In this document: one piece after another, positions 33,321 through 42,665 of the stretch
Numbering within the stretch: the stretch's first letter is position 1
Layout: each line of letters starts with the position of its first letter
The notes under the pieces: generated by a model
Databases searched by the model: none
The model's input: only the letters and a program-made list of their open reading frames with translations
Told to the model about the DNA's origin: nothing
Assembly: GCA_002328075.1 (NCBI GenBank)
Contig: DCVT01000031.1
Coordinates: 1-64,000 of the forward strand
Length of the DNA: 64,000 bases
Reading direction: 5' to 3'
From: Anaerolineales bacterium UBA2181
GTDB lineage: Bacteria; Chloroflexota; Anaerolineae; Promineifilales; UBA4811
Translations under genes and position numbers: made by a program

Positions 33321-33873
33321 TGTCGGGATAGGCCTAGCGACACAGATCCATTCCTCGTTGCTTCCCGCGGACTCGTGCGCCAGGTATTCCCAACCGGGCC
33401 AGTTGGCGGGCTCGTCTCGAAAACCTATGGAACCTGACCGCCGAATTTCCTTTGAACCGCGCCGTGACCTCTATCACTTGACCACAGGCGCTCAGCCGGA
33501 AAGTGGCACAGGGTCACCGTCGATGCCAGGGCGCATCGTGAAATTGGATGCAATACGCATTCGGTGCAAGAGTCCTGCGGTAATCATCGTAGAGAGCAGA
33601 GGCGTTCCCGTAATTGAGTATGCGCAAGCTCAGATCGCAGATCCCTCCCAAATCGCCAACGCGTGGATATCAGGCCTAGAACCGGTTTGCGAGTTACACA
33701 GAGCGTGTTACACTTGGACTGATAGGCAACCGGTGATCGGCTGCGCAACCGCTCATCAGTGTTAATATGTGGGACTAACAAAGGAGGTGCCGCGGATTGA
33801 TTCCCTGATGTTGTGAACAGGTCTGGCCGAGTAGTGTTCCATTCACCAGCTACTGTCGATAGGAGGAGTAGAG
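33321..33873. other. Intergenic region upstream of the BMP transporter
   Basis: About 550 bases without a supported gene. A 135-codon plus-strand frame (33358-33765) has no ribosome site and poor composition. A promoter at 33687-33714 gives the binding-protein gene a leader of about 150 bases. The leader has a stray AAAGGAGGT at 33779-33787 with no proper start codon behind it. No known riboswitch motif is recognised. Confidence 0.5.
33687..33714 (+). promoter_or_regulatory. Promoter of the BMP transporter/glycyl radical locus
   Basis: TTGCGA (33687-33692), a 16-bp spacer and TACACT (33709-33714). It is the best promoter-like pair upstream of the gene start at 33874. Confidence 0.5.
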
Positions 33874-36039
33874 GTGTCCCGATTGCGTTTTCTTCTAAGT
33901 CTTTTGTTCATTCTGGGGGTTGTTCTGAGTGCATGCAAAACGGCCGCCGAGCCAACCCAGCCCCCCACCAGTGCGGAGCCGGCTCCGACCCCCAGGCCCA
34001 CCAGCCCGCCCAAAGATAAGCTCAAGGTAGCGTTTGTATATGTGGCTCCCATCGGGGACTTGGGATGGACATGGGCCCACGATCAGGGCCGTCTCGAATT
34101 GGAGCAGGCACTGGGTGATAAGGTCGAGACCGCCTACATTGAGAACGTGCCCGAAGGACCCGATGCCGAGCGCGTCATCCGCGACTTTGCCGAAAAAGGG
34201 TACGACCTCATCCTGACCACCAGCTTTGGCTACATGGATCCCACGGTCACAGTGGCCGCCGAGTATCCGGACACCTGGTTTGTGCACATCTCGGGATACA
34301 AGACGGCGGACAACCTCAGCGCTCTGTTCGGCCGAATGTACCAGCCGCGATTCTTGTCCGGCCTGGTGGCAGGCAAGGCTACCAAGACCAACAAGATCGG
34401 GTATGTGGCCGCCTTTCCCATCCCTGAGGTGATTCGCGGTATCAACGCCTTCACCCTCGGTGTCCGGACAGCCAACCCTCAGGCCACTGTGCGCGTCGTT
34501 TGGACCAATACCTGGTTTGGTCCGCCAGAGGAAAAAGAGGCCGCCGAGGCGCTGCTGGACCAGGGCTGTGACGTGATCGCCCAACACCAGGACACCACCG
34601 AACCGCAAAAGGCAGCCGCCGACCGCGGTGCAGTTAGCATCGGCTACGATTCGGATATGCGCTCCTTTGTGGGCGACACGGTGTTGACCAGCCCGGTCTG
34701 GAACTGGGGCACCAAATACCTGGACATTGCCCAGCGATTGATGGCTGGCACCTATACCACCGAATCGTACTGGGGCAGCATGGCAGATGGCATCGTCGAT
34801 CTGGCCCCCTTTAGCCCGCAGGTCGACCCAGTCACCGTCGCCATGGTAGACGAGTACAAAGCCAGGATTCTGAGCGGCCAATGGGATGTCTTTTGCGGAC
34901 CGGTCAAGGGGCAGAACGGCGAACTATCGGTTGCCAGGGGCACCTGCATGACCGATGGCGAGATGCTCAATCTTGACTGGTTCGTCGAAGGCGTGATGGG
35001 TGAGGCTCCGGCCAAGCCGCCGGTGGTGGAAGCAGCGGCCGGAGAATGGCCGAGTGCGGCCTTTGTCTATGTCGGCCCCACCGGTGACCTCGGATGGACC
35101 TATGCCCACGATCAAGGCCGGCTTGCGCTGGAAGACATGGGTGTAGAGACAGCCTACGCCGAACTGGTGGCGGAAGGCCCAGACTCGGAACGTGTAATTC
35201 GTGACTTTGCGGAAAAAGGGTACAAAATCATCTTTGCCACCAGCTTTGGCTACATGGACTCGGTCATAGCAGTGGCTGAGGGCTACCCCGATACCGTGTT
35301 TGAGCACTGCACCGGGTACCTCACGGCCGACAACGTGGGTATCTACGACGGAAGAGGCTACCAGGGGTGGTACCTCGCTGGACTGGTCGCCGGCAAGATG
35401 ACCCAAAAGAACGTGCTGGGGTACATTGCGCCTTATCCGATTCCGGAAGTGGTGCGAAACCTGAACGCGTTCACGCTGGGGGCACGTGCGGTCAATCCAG
35501 CCGTGGAGGTCCGCCCCATCTGGATCTTTGCCTGGGTGGACCCACCCAAGGAACGCGAAGCTGCCGAGGCGCTCTATGATCTGGGCGTCGATGTCATCGC
35601 TCGCGAGAGCGATTCGGCTGAGGCCGACAAGCTTGCTCAAGAGCGGGGCATCTATGTCATCGGTTACAACTCGGATGTTGCCCGCGACCAGGCGCCGGCA
35701 GCATTCCTCACCGCGCCCATCTGGCACTGGGATGTTTACTACCAGCAGGTGGTCAAGGATGTAGCGGCTGGTACCTGGACCAGCGCTCCCGTATGGTGGG
35801 GCATGGCAGAGGGGATCTTGAGTCTGGCTCCCATCGCCGATTTTGTGCCTCAGGACGTCCAGGCGCTGGTTGACCAAGCGCAAGCCCGGATTCTTTCGGG
35901 GCAGTTCGATGTCTTTGAGGGCCCCATCAAGGATAACACGGGGCAACTCCGAATTGCCGAGGGAGTAACCATGCCAGATGAGGACAAGCTATCCTTTGAC
36001 TGGCTGGTCGAGGGCGTGGTGGGTACAATCCCACAATAG
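33874..36039 (+). CDS. BMP-family solute-binding lipoprotein with two fused binding domains
   Basis: A 721-residue lipoprotein. The signal ends in LSAC (Cys21), followed by a Pro/Thr linker and two BMP (PnrA-like) domains, about residues 50-385 and 392-721. The halves are recognisable copies: FVYVAPIGDLGWTWAHDQGR against FVYVGPTGDLGWTYAHDQGR, and RVIRDFAEKGYDLILTTSFG against RVIRDFAEKGYKIIFATSFG. BMP proteins normally have one domain of about 330-360 residues and feed nucleosides or related molecules to the ABC importer encoded next. Here each monomer has two sites, perhaps of different specificity. The GTG start follows AGGAGGAG. A strong terminator follows the gene. Confidence 0.92.
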   Translation: MSRLRFLLSLLFILGVVLSACKTAAEPTQPPTSAEPAPTPRPTSPPKDKLKVAFVYVAPIGDLGWTWAHDQGRLELEQALGDKVETAYIENVPEGPDAERVIRDFAEKGYDLILTTSFGYMDPTVTVAAEYPDTWFVHISGYKTADNLSALFGRMYQPRFLSGLVAGKATKTNKIGYVAAFPIPEVIRGINAFTLGVRTANPQATVRVVWTNTWFGPPEEKEAAEALLDQGCDVIAQHQDTTEPQKAAADRGAVSIGYDSDMRSFVGDTVLTSPVWNWGTKYLDIAQRLMAGTYTTESYWGSMADGIVDLAPFSPQVDPVTVAMVDEYKARILSGQWDVFCGPVKGQNGELSVARGTCMTDGEMLNLDWFVEGVMGEAPAKPPVVEAAAGEWPSAAFVYVGPTGDLGWTYAHDQGRLALEDMGVETAYAELVAEGPDSERVIRDFAEKGYKIIFATSFGYMDSVIAVAEGYPDTVFEHCTGYLTADNVGIYDGRGYQGWYLAGLVAGKMTQKNVLGYIAPYPIPEVVRNLNAFTLGARAVNPAVEVRPIWIFAWVDPPKEREAAEALYDLGVDVIARESDSAEADKLAQERGIYVIGYNSDVARDQAPAAFLTAPIWHWDVYYQQVVKDVAAGTWTSAPVWWGMAEGILSLAPIADFVPQDVQALVDQAQARILSGQFDVFEGPIKDNTGQLRIAEGVTMPDEDKLSFDWLVEGVVGTIPQ

Positions 36040-36051
36040 TCGATCGTTCGA

Positions 36052-36097
36052 GCGGTCCCGGTCGGCCAAACAGTAGGCCGACCGGGACCGCCTTTTC
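36052..36097 (+). terminator. Strong stem-loop terminator after the binding-protein gene
   Basis: A perfect 16-bp stem (36052-36067 with 36076-36091) closes an 8-base loop and is followed by CTTTTCCC. It lies 12 bases past the stop of the binding-protein gene. Partial termination here would raise the amount of binding protein relative to the ATPase and permeases. Confidence 0.85.
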
Positions 36098-36413
36098 CCG
36101 TCTAGTGGTGCGGAGCCCTGGCGGCATCCGAGTCAAACGGCTCACGGTAGATGAGTCAATCCATCGAGGGTGCCCGTTGGCTGCTTGACTGGTGTCAACA
36201 ACTCGGCGCACACCACCGGCCAAGGTGCGCGTTGGTACTCAAGTACGTGGTGGACCCGCCGCCGCTGAATTGGTACCAGGTCCCGAAACACGTTGGTCCG
36301 TGCGAAATATCTTGGGACCTGTCGAAATGATCGAAACGCAATGGCTGGCCGTCCGCCGCGGAGTGGAACGGGCCGTTGCCGGCGGAGGTGGGTGTTTCTG
36401 AGAAGGACAGGCT
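36098..36413. other. Spacer between binding-protein gene and ABC ATPase gene
   Basis: These 316 bases carry no credible gene. I see no second terminator and no clear promoter pair, though the next gene presumably depends on read-through or on an unrecognised promoter here. Confidence 0.4.
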
Positions 36414-38027
36414 ATGCCCCAAGACACTCCTGCGGTTGAAATGCATGGCATCGTCAAGCAATTCCCTGGCGTTGTGGCTAACGACCATGCGGATCTGGTG
36501 GTAAATGCTGGCGAGATTCACGCACTGCTGGGCGAGAACGGCGCCGGCAAGAGCACCTTGATGAACGTGTTGGCCGGCCTCTACCTGCCAGATTCTGGTC
36601 AGATCCGTGTTCACGGCCGGGTTGCCAAAATCCGATCGCCTGGAGAGGCAACTCGTTGGGGGATTGGGATGGTGCACCAGCATTTTATGCTGGTTGAACC
36701 CCAGACCGTCGCCGAAAACGTGATCCTCGGCCTGGATCGGCCGCGCTTTCGATTGGACATGCCGCGCATCGCAGACGGGATCCGCCAGCTCTCCACCCGC
36801 TACGGTATGACCGTCGACCCCACCGCCTACGTCTGGCAGCTTTCGGTCGGTGAACAGCAAAGGGTCGAGATCATCAAGATGCTGTACCGCGGAGCAGACA
36901 TTCTCATCCTGGACGAGCCCACCGCGGTGCTCACACCGCAAGAGGCAGAGGACCTGGGCAACACGCTGCGACAGATGGTAAGGGAAGGTAAGGCAGTCAT
37001 CTTTATCACTCACAAACTGGATGAGGTCATGTCCTTTGCAGACCGGGTGACCGTCCTGCGCAGAGGGAAAACGGTCGCCAATCTGGTCACGGCCGAGACT
37101 ACCAAGGTGGACCTGGCCCGAGAGATGGTCGGGCGAGAGGTCGTATTCCATGTGGACCGGTCGGAATACGAGCGGCCGGATACGAATGGCAAATCTGCCC
37201 ATCGGATGTTGGCGGTCGAAAAGCTGAATGCCTTGAGTGACAAGGGGCTGCCAGCACTTCGCGACGTTTCGTTTGCGGTACACCAACACGAGATACTGGG
37301 AGTAGCGGGAGTGGCCGGCAACGGACAACGAGAGCTGGCCGAGGTGATCACGGGGTTACGCCCCGCCAGTAACGGCCGTGTGCTCCTGCGCGATCAGGAT
37401 GTGACCAATCGGTCGCCCCGTCGCGTCATCGACCTGGGTATGAGCCACATCCCGGAAGACCGGATGAGCACAGGGCTCATCGCCAATATGACAGTCTGTG
37501 ACAATCTGATCCTCAAGGACTACCGTCGCCCGCTTTTGTCACGCCTTGGCTTTATCCTGCAGCGGGCGGTGGCGCGGTTCTCCGACCGATTGATCGACGA
37601 GTACGAGATCGCCACGCCCAGCCGAGAGACTGTGATCAAGGCGCTTTCCGGAGGCAACCTACAGAAAGCCCTGTTGGCTCGGGAGATCGCGTGTGGCGGA
37701 GACCTGATCATCGCGGTCCACCCCACCCGCGGGCTAGATGTGGGAGCAACCGAATGGGTGCAACGCAAGCTGCTGGAACAGCGACAAAAAGGCGCTGCCG
37801 TCCTGCTCATCTCGGAAGACCTGGATGAATTGCTGGCGGTGAGCGACCGCGTGGCGGTCATGTACGAAGGTCGAATCATGGGCATTGTCCCTTACCGGCA
37901 GGCCCATGTGGAAGAGATCGGCTTGATGATGGCAGGTACGGCAATCGAAAAGACCGACCCCAAGGATCCACACGGGATTTTCGAGCAAACTGATCTCTCG
38001 GGATGCCAAGGAGAGTCCACGTCATGA
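36414..38027 (+). CDS. BMP-type ABC importer, double ATPase subunit
   Basis: A 537-residue protein with two ABC domains, as in nucleoside (NupA/YufO type) and sugar (RbsA/MglA type) importers. Domain 1 has Walker A GENGAGKST (40-48), the signature LSVGEQQRVEI and Walker B ILILDEPTAVLTP. Domain 2 has a degenerate P-loop (GVAGNGQRE), the signature LSGGNLQKALLAREI and HPTRGLDVGA, so only the first site looks fully competent, as is usual in this family. Its last bases overlap the first permease gene. Confidence 0.93.
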   Translation: MPQDTPAVEMHGIVKQFPGVVANDHADLVVNAGEIHALLGENGAGKSTLMNVLAGLYLPDSGQIRVHGRVAKIRSPGEATRWGIGMVHQHFMLVEPQTVAENVILGLDRPRFRLDMPRIADGIRQLSTRYGMTVDPTAYVWQLSVGEQQRVEIIKMLYRGADILILDEPTAVLTPQEAEDLGNTLRQMVREGKAVIFITHKLDEVMSFADRVTVLRRGKTVANLVTAETTKVDLAREMVGREVVFHVDRSEYERPDTNGKSAHRMLAVEKLNALSDKGLPALRDVSFAVHQHEILGVAGVAGNGQRELAEVITGLRPASNGRVLLRDQDVTNRSPRRVIDLGMSHIPEDRMSTGLIANMTVCDNLILKDYRRPLLSRLGFILQRAVARFSDRLIDEYEIATPSRETVIKALSGGNLQKALLAREIACGGDLIIAVHPTRGLDVGATEWVQRKLLEQRQKGAAVLLISEDLDELLAVSDRVAVMYEGRIMGIVPYRQAHVEEIGLMMAGTAIEKTDPKDPHGIFEQTDLSGCQGESTS

Positions 38028-39118
38028 GGATAGATTTCGAACGACGACTGGAGCCGTCCCGACTGATCGCCTTTCTGGTGCCGATTCTTTCGGTCATTTT
38101 GGCACTGGTGGTGGGTGGGTCTCTGCTGCTGGCGGCCGGGGCTGACCCCGTCGAAACATATCGAGCCATGTTTGACGGTGCATTTGGAACCAAGTATGCC
38201 CGCTCTGAGATGCTGGTCAAAGCCATTCCGCTGATGCTGACTGGCCTATCGGTGGCCATTGCGTTTCGCATGCTATTTTGGAACATCGGGGCTGAAGGGC
38301 AACTGGTCATAGGCGCCATCGCCACCGCCTGGGTGCCGCTCTTTTTGCTCAGGGAAAGCCAGTTGCCCGGTTCTGTGTTGCTGGTGTTGATGGGGGTAGC
38401 GGCCTTTGTGGGCGGTGCGCTGTGGGGGCTTGTTCCGGCGGTCCTCAAAGCATTTCTGCGCGTCAACGAGATCATCACTACCCTGATGATGAACTACATT
38501 GCGGTCCTATTGATGGACTATCTGTACACCGGTCCGTGGAAGGACAGGCAAGGATATGGTTTTCCCGGTACTGCCAGCTTTAAGGAGATCATCAGCCTCC
38601 CTCGGCTTCCTGAATGGTTCAGCGCCGGCCGGGTACACCTGGGCATCGTCGTCGCGGTGGTGGCTGCCCTGCTCATCTGGCTAGTTCTCATTCGCACAAA
38701 ATGGGGTTACGAGGTAAGGGTCATCGGCGAGAACCCGCGGGCTGCTCGCTATGCCGGCATTAGCCTGGCGCGCAATATCGTCTTGGTGATGATGTGCAGC
38801 GGTGGGCTGGCAGCCCTGGCCGGGTACGGCCAGGTTGCCGGAATCGCCTTCCGGCTGCAGAAAGGGATAGCAGTGGGAGACGGGTTCACCGCCATCATCA
38901 TCGCCTGGCTTGCCAAGCTGCACCCCTTGGGCGTGCTGATCGTGGCGATTCTCATGGCAGCCTTGAGCGTGGGGGGGGATCAGATAACCATCACCATGGG
39001 CCTGCCGGCGGCCATGGCTCGTGTCCTCCAGGGCGCCATTCTGTTCTTTGTGCTGGGCGGCGAGATCTTTGTCCGTTATCGTCCGCGGATTGTCCGGACT
39101 GCGGACCTGGCAGAGTAG
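38024..39118 (+). CDS. BMP-type ABC importer, permease subunit 1
   Basis: A 364-residue BPD_transp_2 family permease with about eight to ten membrane helices. It carries the family stretch GAEGQLVIGAIATAW near residue 88, NEIITTLMMNYIAVLLMDYL and YEVRVIGENPRAARYAGI, the cytoplasmic loop that contacts the ATPase. The ATG at 38024 has AAGGAG and overlaps the ATPase stop. It pairs with the next gene to form the heterodimeric channel. Confidence 0.93.
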   Translation: MRIDFERRLEPSRLIAFLVPILSVILALVVGGSLLLAAGADPVETYRAMFDGAFGTKYARSEMLVKAIPLMLTGLSVAIAFRMLFWNIGAEGQLVIGAIATAWVPLFLLRESQLPGSVLLVLMGVAAFVGGALWGLVPAVLKAFLRVNEIITTLMMNYIAVLLMDYLYTGPWKDRQGYGFPGTASFKEIISLPRLPEWFSAGRVHLGIVVAVVAALLIWLVLIRTKWGYEVRVIGENPRAARYAGISLARNIVLVMMCSGGLAALAGYGQVAGIAFRLQKGIAVGDGFTAIIIAWLAKLHPLGVLIVAILMAALSVGGDQITITMGLPAAMARVLQGAILFFVLGGEIFVRYRPRIVRTADLAE

Positions 39119-39129
39119 GGAGAGGTCAG

Positions 39130-40086
39130 ATGGACCTGGCTTTGCTCATTTCCATTCTTACAGTCACCATTCAGGCTGGTACCTCACTGGTCTTTGCCAC
39201 CGTGGGAGAGATCCTCACCGAACGGTCCGGGATCCTCAACTTGGGCCTGGAAGGCATCATGATCATGGGCGCGGTAAGCGGCTTTGCCGCTGCCTATCAT
39301 TCAGGGAGCCTGTTAGTCGGAGTCCTGGTGGCCATGCTGGTGGGCGCGTTATTGGCTTCAATACACGCTTTCCTGACCGTCAGCTTGCGCACCGACCAGG
39401 TCGTCACCGGGCTCGCGCTCACCCTGTTTGGCGGGGGATTGGCCAGTTTTCTGGGGCAACGGTTAGGGCCCGGCGGCCGCCCGTTGGTAGGTGAGGTAGG
39501 CCCCAAATTCCTCAAGACCCCTTTGCCCGCACTGTCCGATATCCCGTTCTTGGGCCAGGCGCTGTTCAAACAAGATGCGCTGGTCTATGTGATGTACCTC
39601 CTGATCCCTTTGGCGGCTTACTATATCTACAAAACCCGGCCCGGATTGCACCTGCGGGCGGTGGGAGAGAACCCGGCTGCGGCAGACGCCATGGGGGTCA
39701 ACGTCACCCGAACCCGCTACGTCCACACTATCGTGGGCGGGATGCTGATTGGATTGGGTGGTGCCCACCTTTCCCTGGCGTACACGCCCGGTTGGACCGA
39801 GAACCTCACCGGCGGCCGCGGATGGATTGCCATCGCGCTGGTAATCTTTGCCACCTGGGATCCACTGCGAGCGGTGTTTGGAGCGGTGCTCTTTGGCGGG
39901 GTCAACGCAGTCCAGTTCCGCCTGCAAGCGGCCGGCACCACGGTGCCAGCTGCCTTTCTGGGCATGATGCCTTACCTCTTTACCATTATCGTGTTGGTGG
40001 TAATCACCTGGTGGGAGGCTTTTCGCAAGCGGGTAGGAGCGCCGGCCGCTCTGGGTCTGCCCTATGTGAGAGAAGAACGAGGTTAG
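39130..40086 (+). CDS. BMP-type ABC importer, permease subunit 2
   Basis: A 318-residue BPD_transp_2 permease. It has EILTERSGILNLGLEGIMIM (the characteristic motif of the second subunit), LRTDQVVTGLALTLFGGGLA and LHLRAVGENPAAADAMGVNV, the ATPase-contact loop. The ATG at 39130 follows GGGAGAGGT. The gap to the glycyl radical enzyme gene is only 62 bases with no terminator, so uptake and catabolism are likely cotranscribed. Confidence 0.93.
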   Translation: MDLALLISILTVTIQAGTSLVFATVGEILTERSGILNLGLEGIMIMGAVSGFAAAYHSGSLLVGVLVAMLVGALLASIHAFLTVSLRTDQVVTGLALTLFGGGLASFLGQRLGPGGRPLVGEVGPKFLKTPLPALSDIPFLGQALFKQDALVYVMYLLIPLAAYYIYKTRPGLHLRAVGENPAAADAMGVNVTRTRYVHTIVGGMLIGLGGAHLSLAYTPGWTENLTGGRGWIAIALVIFATWDPLRAVFGAVLFGGVNAVQFRLQAAGTTVPAAFLGMMPYLFTIIVLVVITWWEAFRKRVGAPAALGLPYVREERG

Positions 40087-40148
40087 GCAGTTGGCGCAAC
40101 ACGTTATTGCTGCAATGCACCCGAGGCTGGACGAGTCAAGGAGGATTG

Positions 40149-42665
40149 ATGGACGAAGAAACCACCGGTAAACCCAGGTATGCGATCAAAGCGCCCACCA
40201 ATCTCTCTCCTCGCGTCCAGTGGTTGCGTGACTACTATTTCCAGGGTGTCCACCGCCCGTGGAACAACGAATTCACATCCTGGACCACCGGAACGCCCTG
40301 GGACTTTCAGTACGAGGAATTCCCGTTTTACATTGTGCCAGAGACCTATGCCTTCTTTCAGACGTTCCGCTCGGCATTCCGGCAGACCGCACGCCCCGTC
40401 CAGCTGCCGTCCGAGTTCTGGCAATGGAGCCTGCCCGAGCGCAAGGCCTGGTTTTTGCACGAGGTCATGGTCCGCTACCTTCCGCACGAGGTACTCCCGG
40501 GTGACCTCATCGCCGGGGGCCGGTTCAACGTGATGACTTCGACCTGCCTTTCCCGGCGCGAGGCCCAGGAGTATGACCGGGTGGTGTACGGCAAAGGCGG
40601 CGCGCGAGCGGCCGTCAAATGGTTTCACGACCATGGGTACGGCAATGCGGGAGCCACCAGCGGCCACCTGATTCCGGATTATGCCCGCGTCATCGAGCGA
40701 GGCTGGAAGGACGTCCACCAGGAGCTGGGCATTCTCTACGAAGCGCTGCCCGCCGCCGACCAGAAGGGAGCCAGGGGCGCCCAGCTTCGCGCGATGCGCA
40801 CTGCGGTAACCGTGGCCCGTGATGTGGCAGCCGCCTACAGCCAGGTATGCAGTGACCTGGCGGCCGGCGAACCAGATGAACAACGCCGTACCGAGCTGTT
40901 GCAGATGGCCCAAGACCTGCGGCACGTGCCCTGGGAACCGGCCGAGACCTTTTGGCAGGCAGTCCAGTCGCTTTGGCTCACCCACATGTTGGTGATGAGC
41001 GAGGAGAACTACCCCGGTCCGGGAGTCTCTTTCGGCCGGATCGACCAGTACCTCTATCCGCTCTGGCAAAAATCGCTGGCCGCCGGGATGGATCGCGAGT
41101 TTGGCAAGGAAATCCTAAAGTGCTTCTGGGTCCACGCCAACACCGCCTACGATGCGATGATCCGGACCGGCGGAAATCAGGGTATCACCGCCGGCTACGG
41201 TCAACTCATCACCCTGTCCGGCATGGGTGCGGGGGGGGCCGATATGACCAACGACCTGACCTACGCCATCCTGGAAGTGATCGACGAGATGAGCCCCATT
41301 CTGGAGCCCAAGCCCAACGTCCGGTTGCACCGCAACACGCCGGACGCGCTCTATGAAAAGGTCATCGAAATGATCGCGTCCAGCCAGGGAGCGCCATTCT
41401 TGCTCAACTTTGACGAACGGTCCATGGCCGGACTGATGCTCCAGGCCAGGAGGTCAGGAGTAGAGCACCTGATCAACGAGCAGAACGTGCACGAGTACGC
41501 GCCGGTAGGCTGTCTGGAGAACACGATGGTCGGCAACGACCGGTCAGGGACAGTGGACTGCAACCTGAATCTTCTCAAGGCGGTCGAGCTGGCCCTGACC
41601 GGGGGATATGACCTGGTCCCGTTCACCGATGCCCTCACCGGCCGGGCCGAGCCGCCCAAGCGGTGGGGCGTGCCCACCGGTGGCGCCGCCACGTTTTACT
41701 CCTGGGATGCTTTCTGGGATGCCTATGTGATCCAGACGCGGTTCATCATCCAAAAGATCGTGGACCTCTATGAGCGGTCGGAGGCGCTCCGGGCCCGCTT
41801 CTCGCCTACCCCTTACCTGTCCTGCCTGGTCAAAGGGTGTGCTGAGAGCGGTCGAGACGTCACCCAGGGTGGAGCCGAACTGAATTACGTCACCATCGAG
41901 GCGGTGACCTTTGCGACCACCGTGGATTCGCTGCTGGCGATCAAATACCTGGTCTTTGACAATCAGGACTGCAGCATGCAGGAGTTGATCCAGGCGCTAA
42001 AGGACAACTGGCAGGGGCGTCCGGTCCTGCAGGCCAAGGCGCTCCACAAGGCGCCCAAGTACGGCCGGGATGATGACGTGGCCGACGCGCTGGCCAAACG
42101 GGTGATGGAGGTGTGGACCGAGGAGACCTGGCAGCACAGGACCCGATCCACCGGCCGCCAGTTCCGCCCGGGCATGTTGAGCTGGAACTATTGGGTCTCC
42201 GACGGGTTTGTCATGGCCGCCAGCCCCAACGGCCGGCCCCAGGGGCAGTTCCTCTCCAACGCGCTCTGCCCGTCGAACGGCGCCGACAGCGAGGGGCCCA
42301 CCGCCAACGTCAACTCGGTGGGCAAGGTGTTAGGCGGTCGGGCAGAAAACGGGGATGGGGATTGGGATGGCTTTGTGAACCTGTTGCCCAACGGCGGAAG
42401 CCACACCATGACCTTCAGCCCGTCGCTGATCCGCGACCCAGAACATCGGAGAAAGTTCCAGGCCTTCCTTCGCGGGTATAATGAAAACGGCGGCACGGCG
42501 CTCCAGATCAATATGATCGACGCCGCCATGTTGCGCGATGCCCAGGAACACCCGGAGGAATACCGTCACCTGTTGGTGCGCGTGACCGGGTACAATGCCT
42601 ACTTTACCAGCATCGGGCGGGAGCTGCAGAACGAGATCATTGCCCGTGAAACCCACTGTATCTGA
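40149..42665 (+). CDS. Glycyl radical enzyme (pyruvate formate-lyase family) of unknown substrate
   Basis: An 838-residue PFL-like glycyl radical enzyme. The active-site loop is VGCLENTMVGNDRSG with thiyl Cys455 and Glu457 (the C-x-E pattern of radical eliminases such as diol, choline and hydroxyproline enzymes). The C-terminal glycyl loop is RVTGYNAYF with radical Gly814. The PFL domain has WFLHEVMVRYLPHEVLPGDLI and SFGRIDQYLYPLW. PFL itself has two adjacent cysteines here, which are missing, so this is not pyruvate formate-lyase. The eliminase pattern suggests dehydration or C-N/C-S cleavage, but not the substrate. GGAGGATTG precedes the ATG. Its activase follows. Being oxygen-sensitive, it implies anaerobic use. 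Confidence 0.92.
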   Translation: MDEETTGKPRYAIKAPTNLSPRVQWLRDYYFQGVHRPWNNEFTSWTTGTPWDFQYEEFPFYIVPETYAFFQTFRSAFRQTARPVQLPSEFWQWSLPERKAWFLHEVMVRYLPHEVLPGDLIAGGRFNVMTSTCLSRREAQEYDRVVYGKGGARAAVKWFHDHGYGNAGATSGHLIPDYARVIERGWKDVHQELGILYEALPAADQKGARGAQLRAMRTAVTVARDVAAAYSQVCSDLAAGEPDEQRRTELLQMAQDLRHVPWEPAETFWQAVQSLWLTHMLVMSEENYPGPGVSFGRIDQYLYPLWQKSLAAGMDREFGKEILKCFWVHANTAYDAMIRTGGNQGITAGYGQLITLSGMGAGGADMTNDLTYAILEVIDEMSPILEPKPNVRLHRNTPDALYEKVIEMIASSQGAPFLLNFDERSMAGLMLQARRSGVEHLINEQNVHEYAPVGCLENTMVGNDRSGTVDCNLNLLKAVELALTGGYDLVPFTDALTGRAEPPKRWGVPTGGAATFYSWDAFWDAYVIQTRFIIQKIVDLYERSEALRARFSPTPYLSCLVKGCAESGRDVTQGGAELNYVTIEAVTFATTVDSLLAIKYLVFDNQDCSMQELIQALKDNWQGRPVLQAKALHKAPKYGRDDDVADALAKRVMEVWTEETWQHRTRSTGRQFRPGMLSWNYWVSDGFVMAASPNGRPQGQFLSNALCPSNGADSEGPTANVNSVGKVLGGRAENGDGDWDGFVNLLPNGGSHTMTFSPSLIRDPEHRRKFQAFLRGYNENGGTALQINMIDAAMLRDAQEHPEEYRHLLVRVTGYNAYFTSIGRELQNEIIARETHCI

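Noticed and set aside
33358..33765. 135-codon plus-strand frame before the BMP gene
   Set aside because: No ribosome site, Pro/Ser/Arg-rich composition and overlap with the promoter at 33687-33714; part of it reads smoothly but not enough to call a gene.
38794..39129. N-terminal extension of permease 2 that would make a 430-residue protein
   Set aside because: The extra part is an out-of-frame reading of permease 1; the ATG at 39130 has GGGAGAGGT and gives the normal family length.
39792..40148. Extension of the glycyl radical enzyme frame into permease 2
   Set aside because: The stretch is the shadow of permease 2; the ATG at 40149 has a strong ribosome site.
40149..42665. Calling the radical enzyme pyruvate formate-lyase
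   Set aside because: The active-site loop has a single Cys with C-x-E (GCLEN) instead of the PFL Cys-Cys pair.
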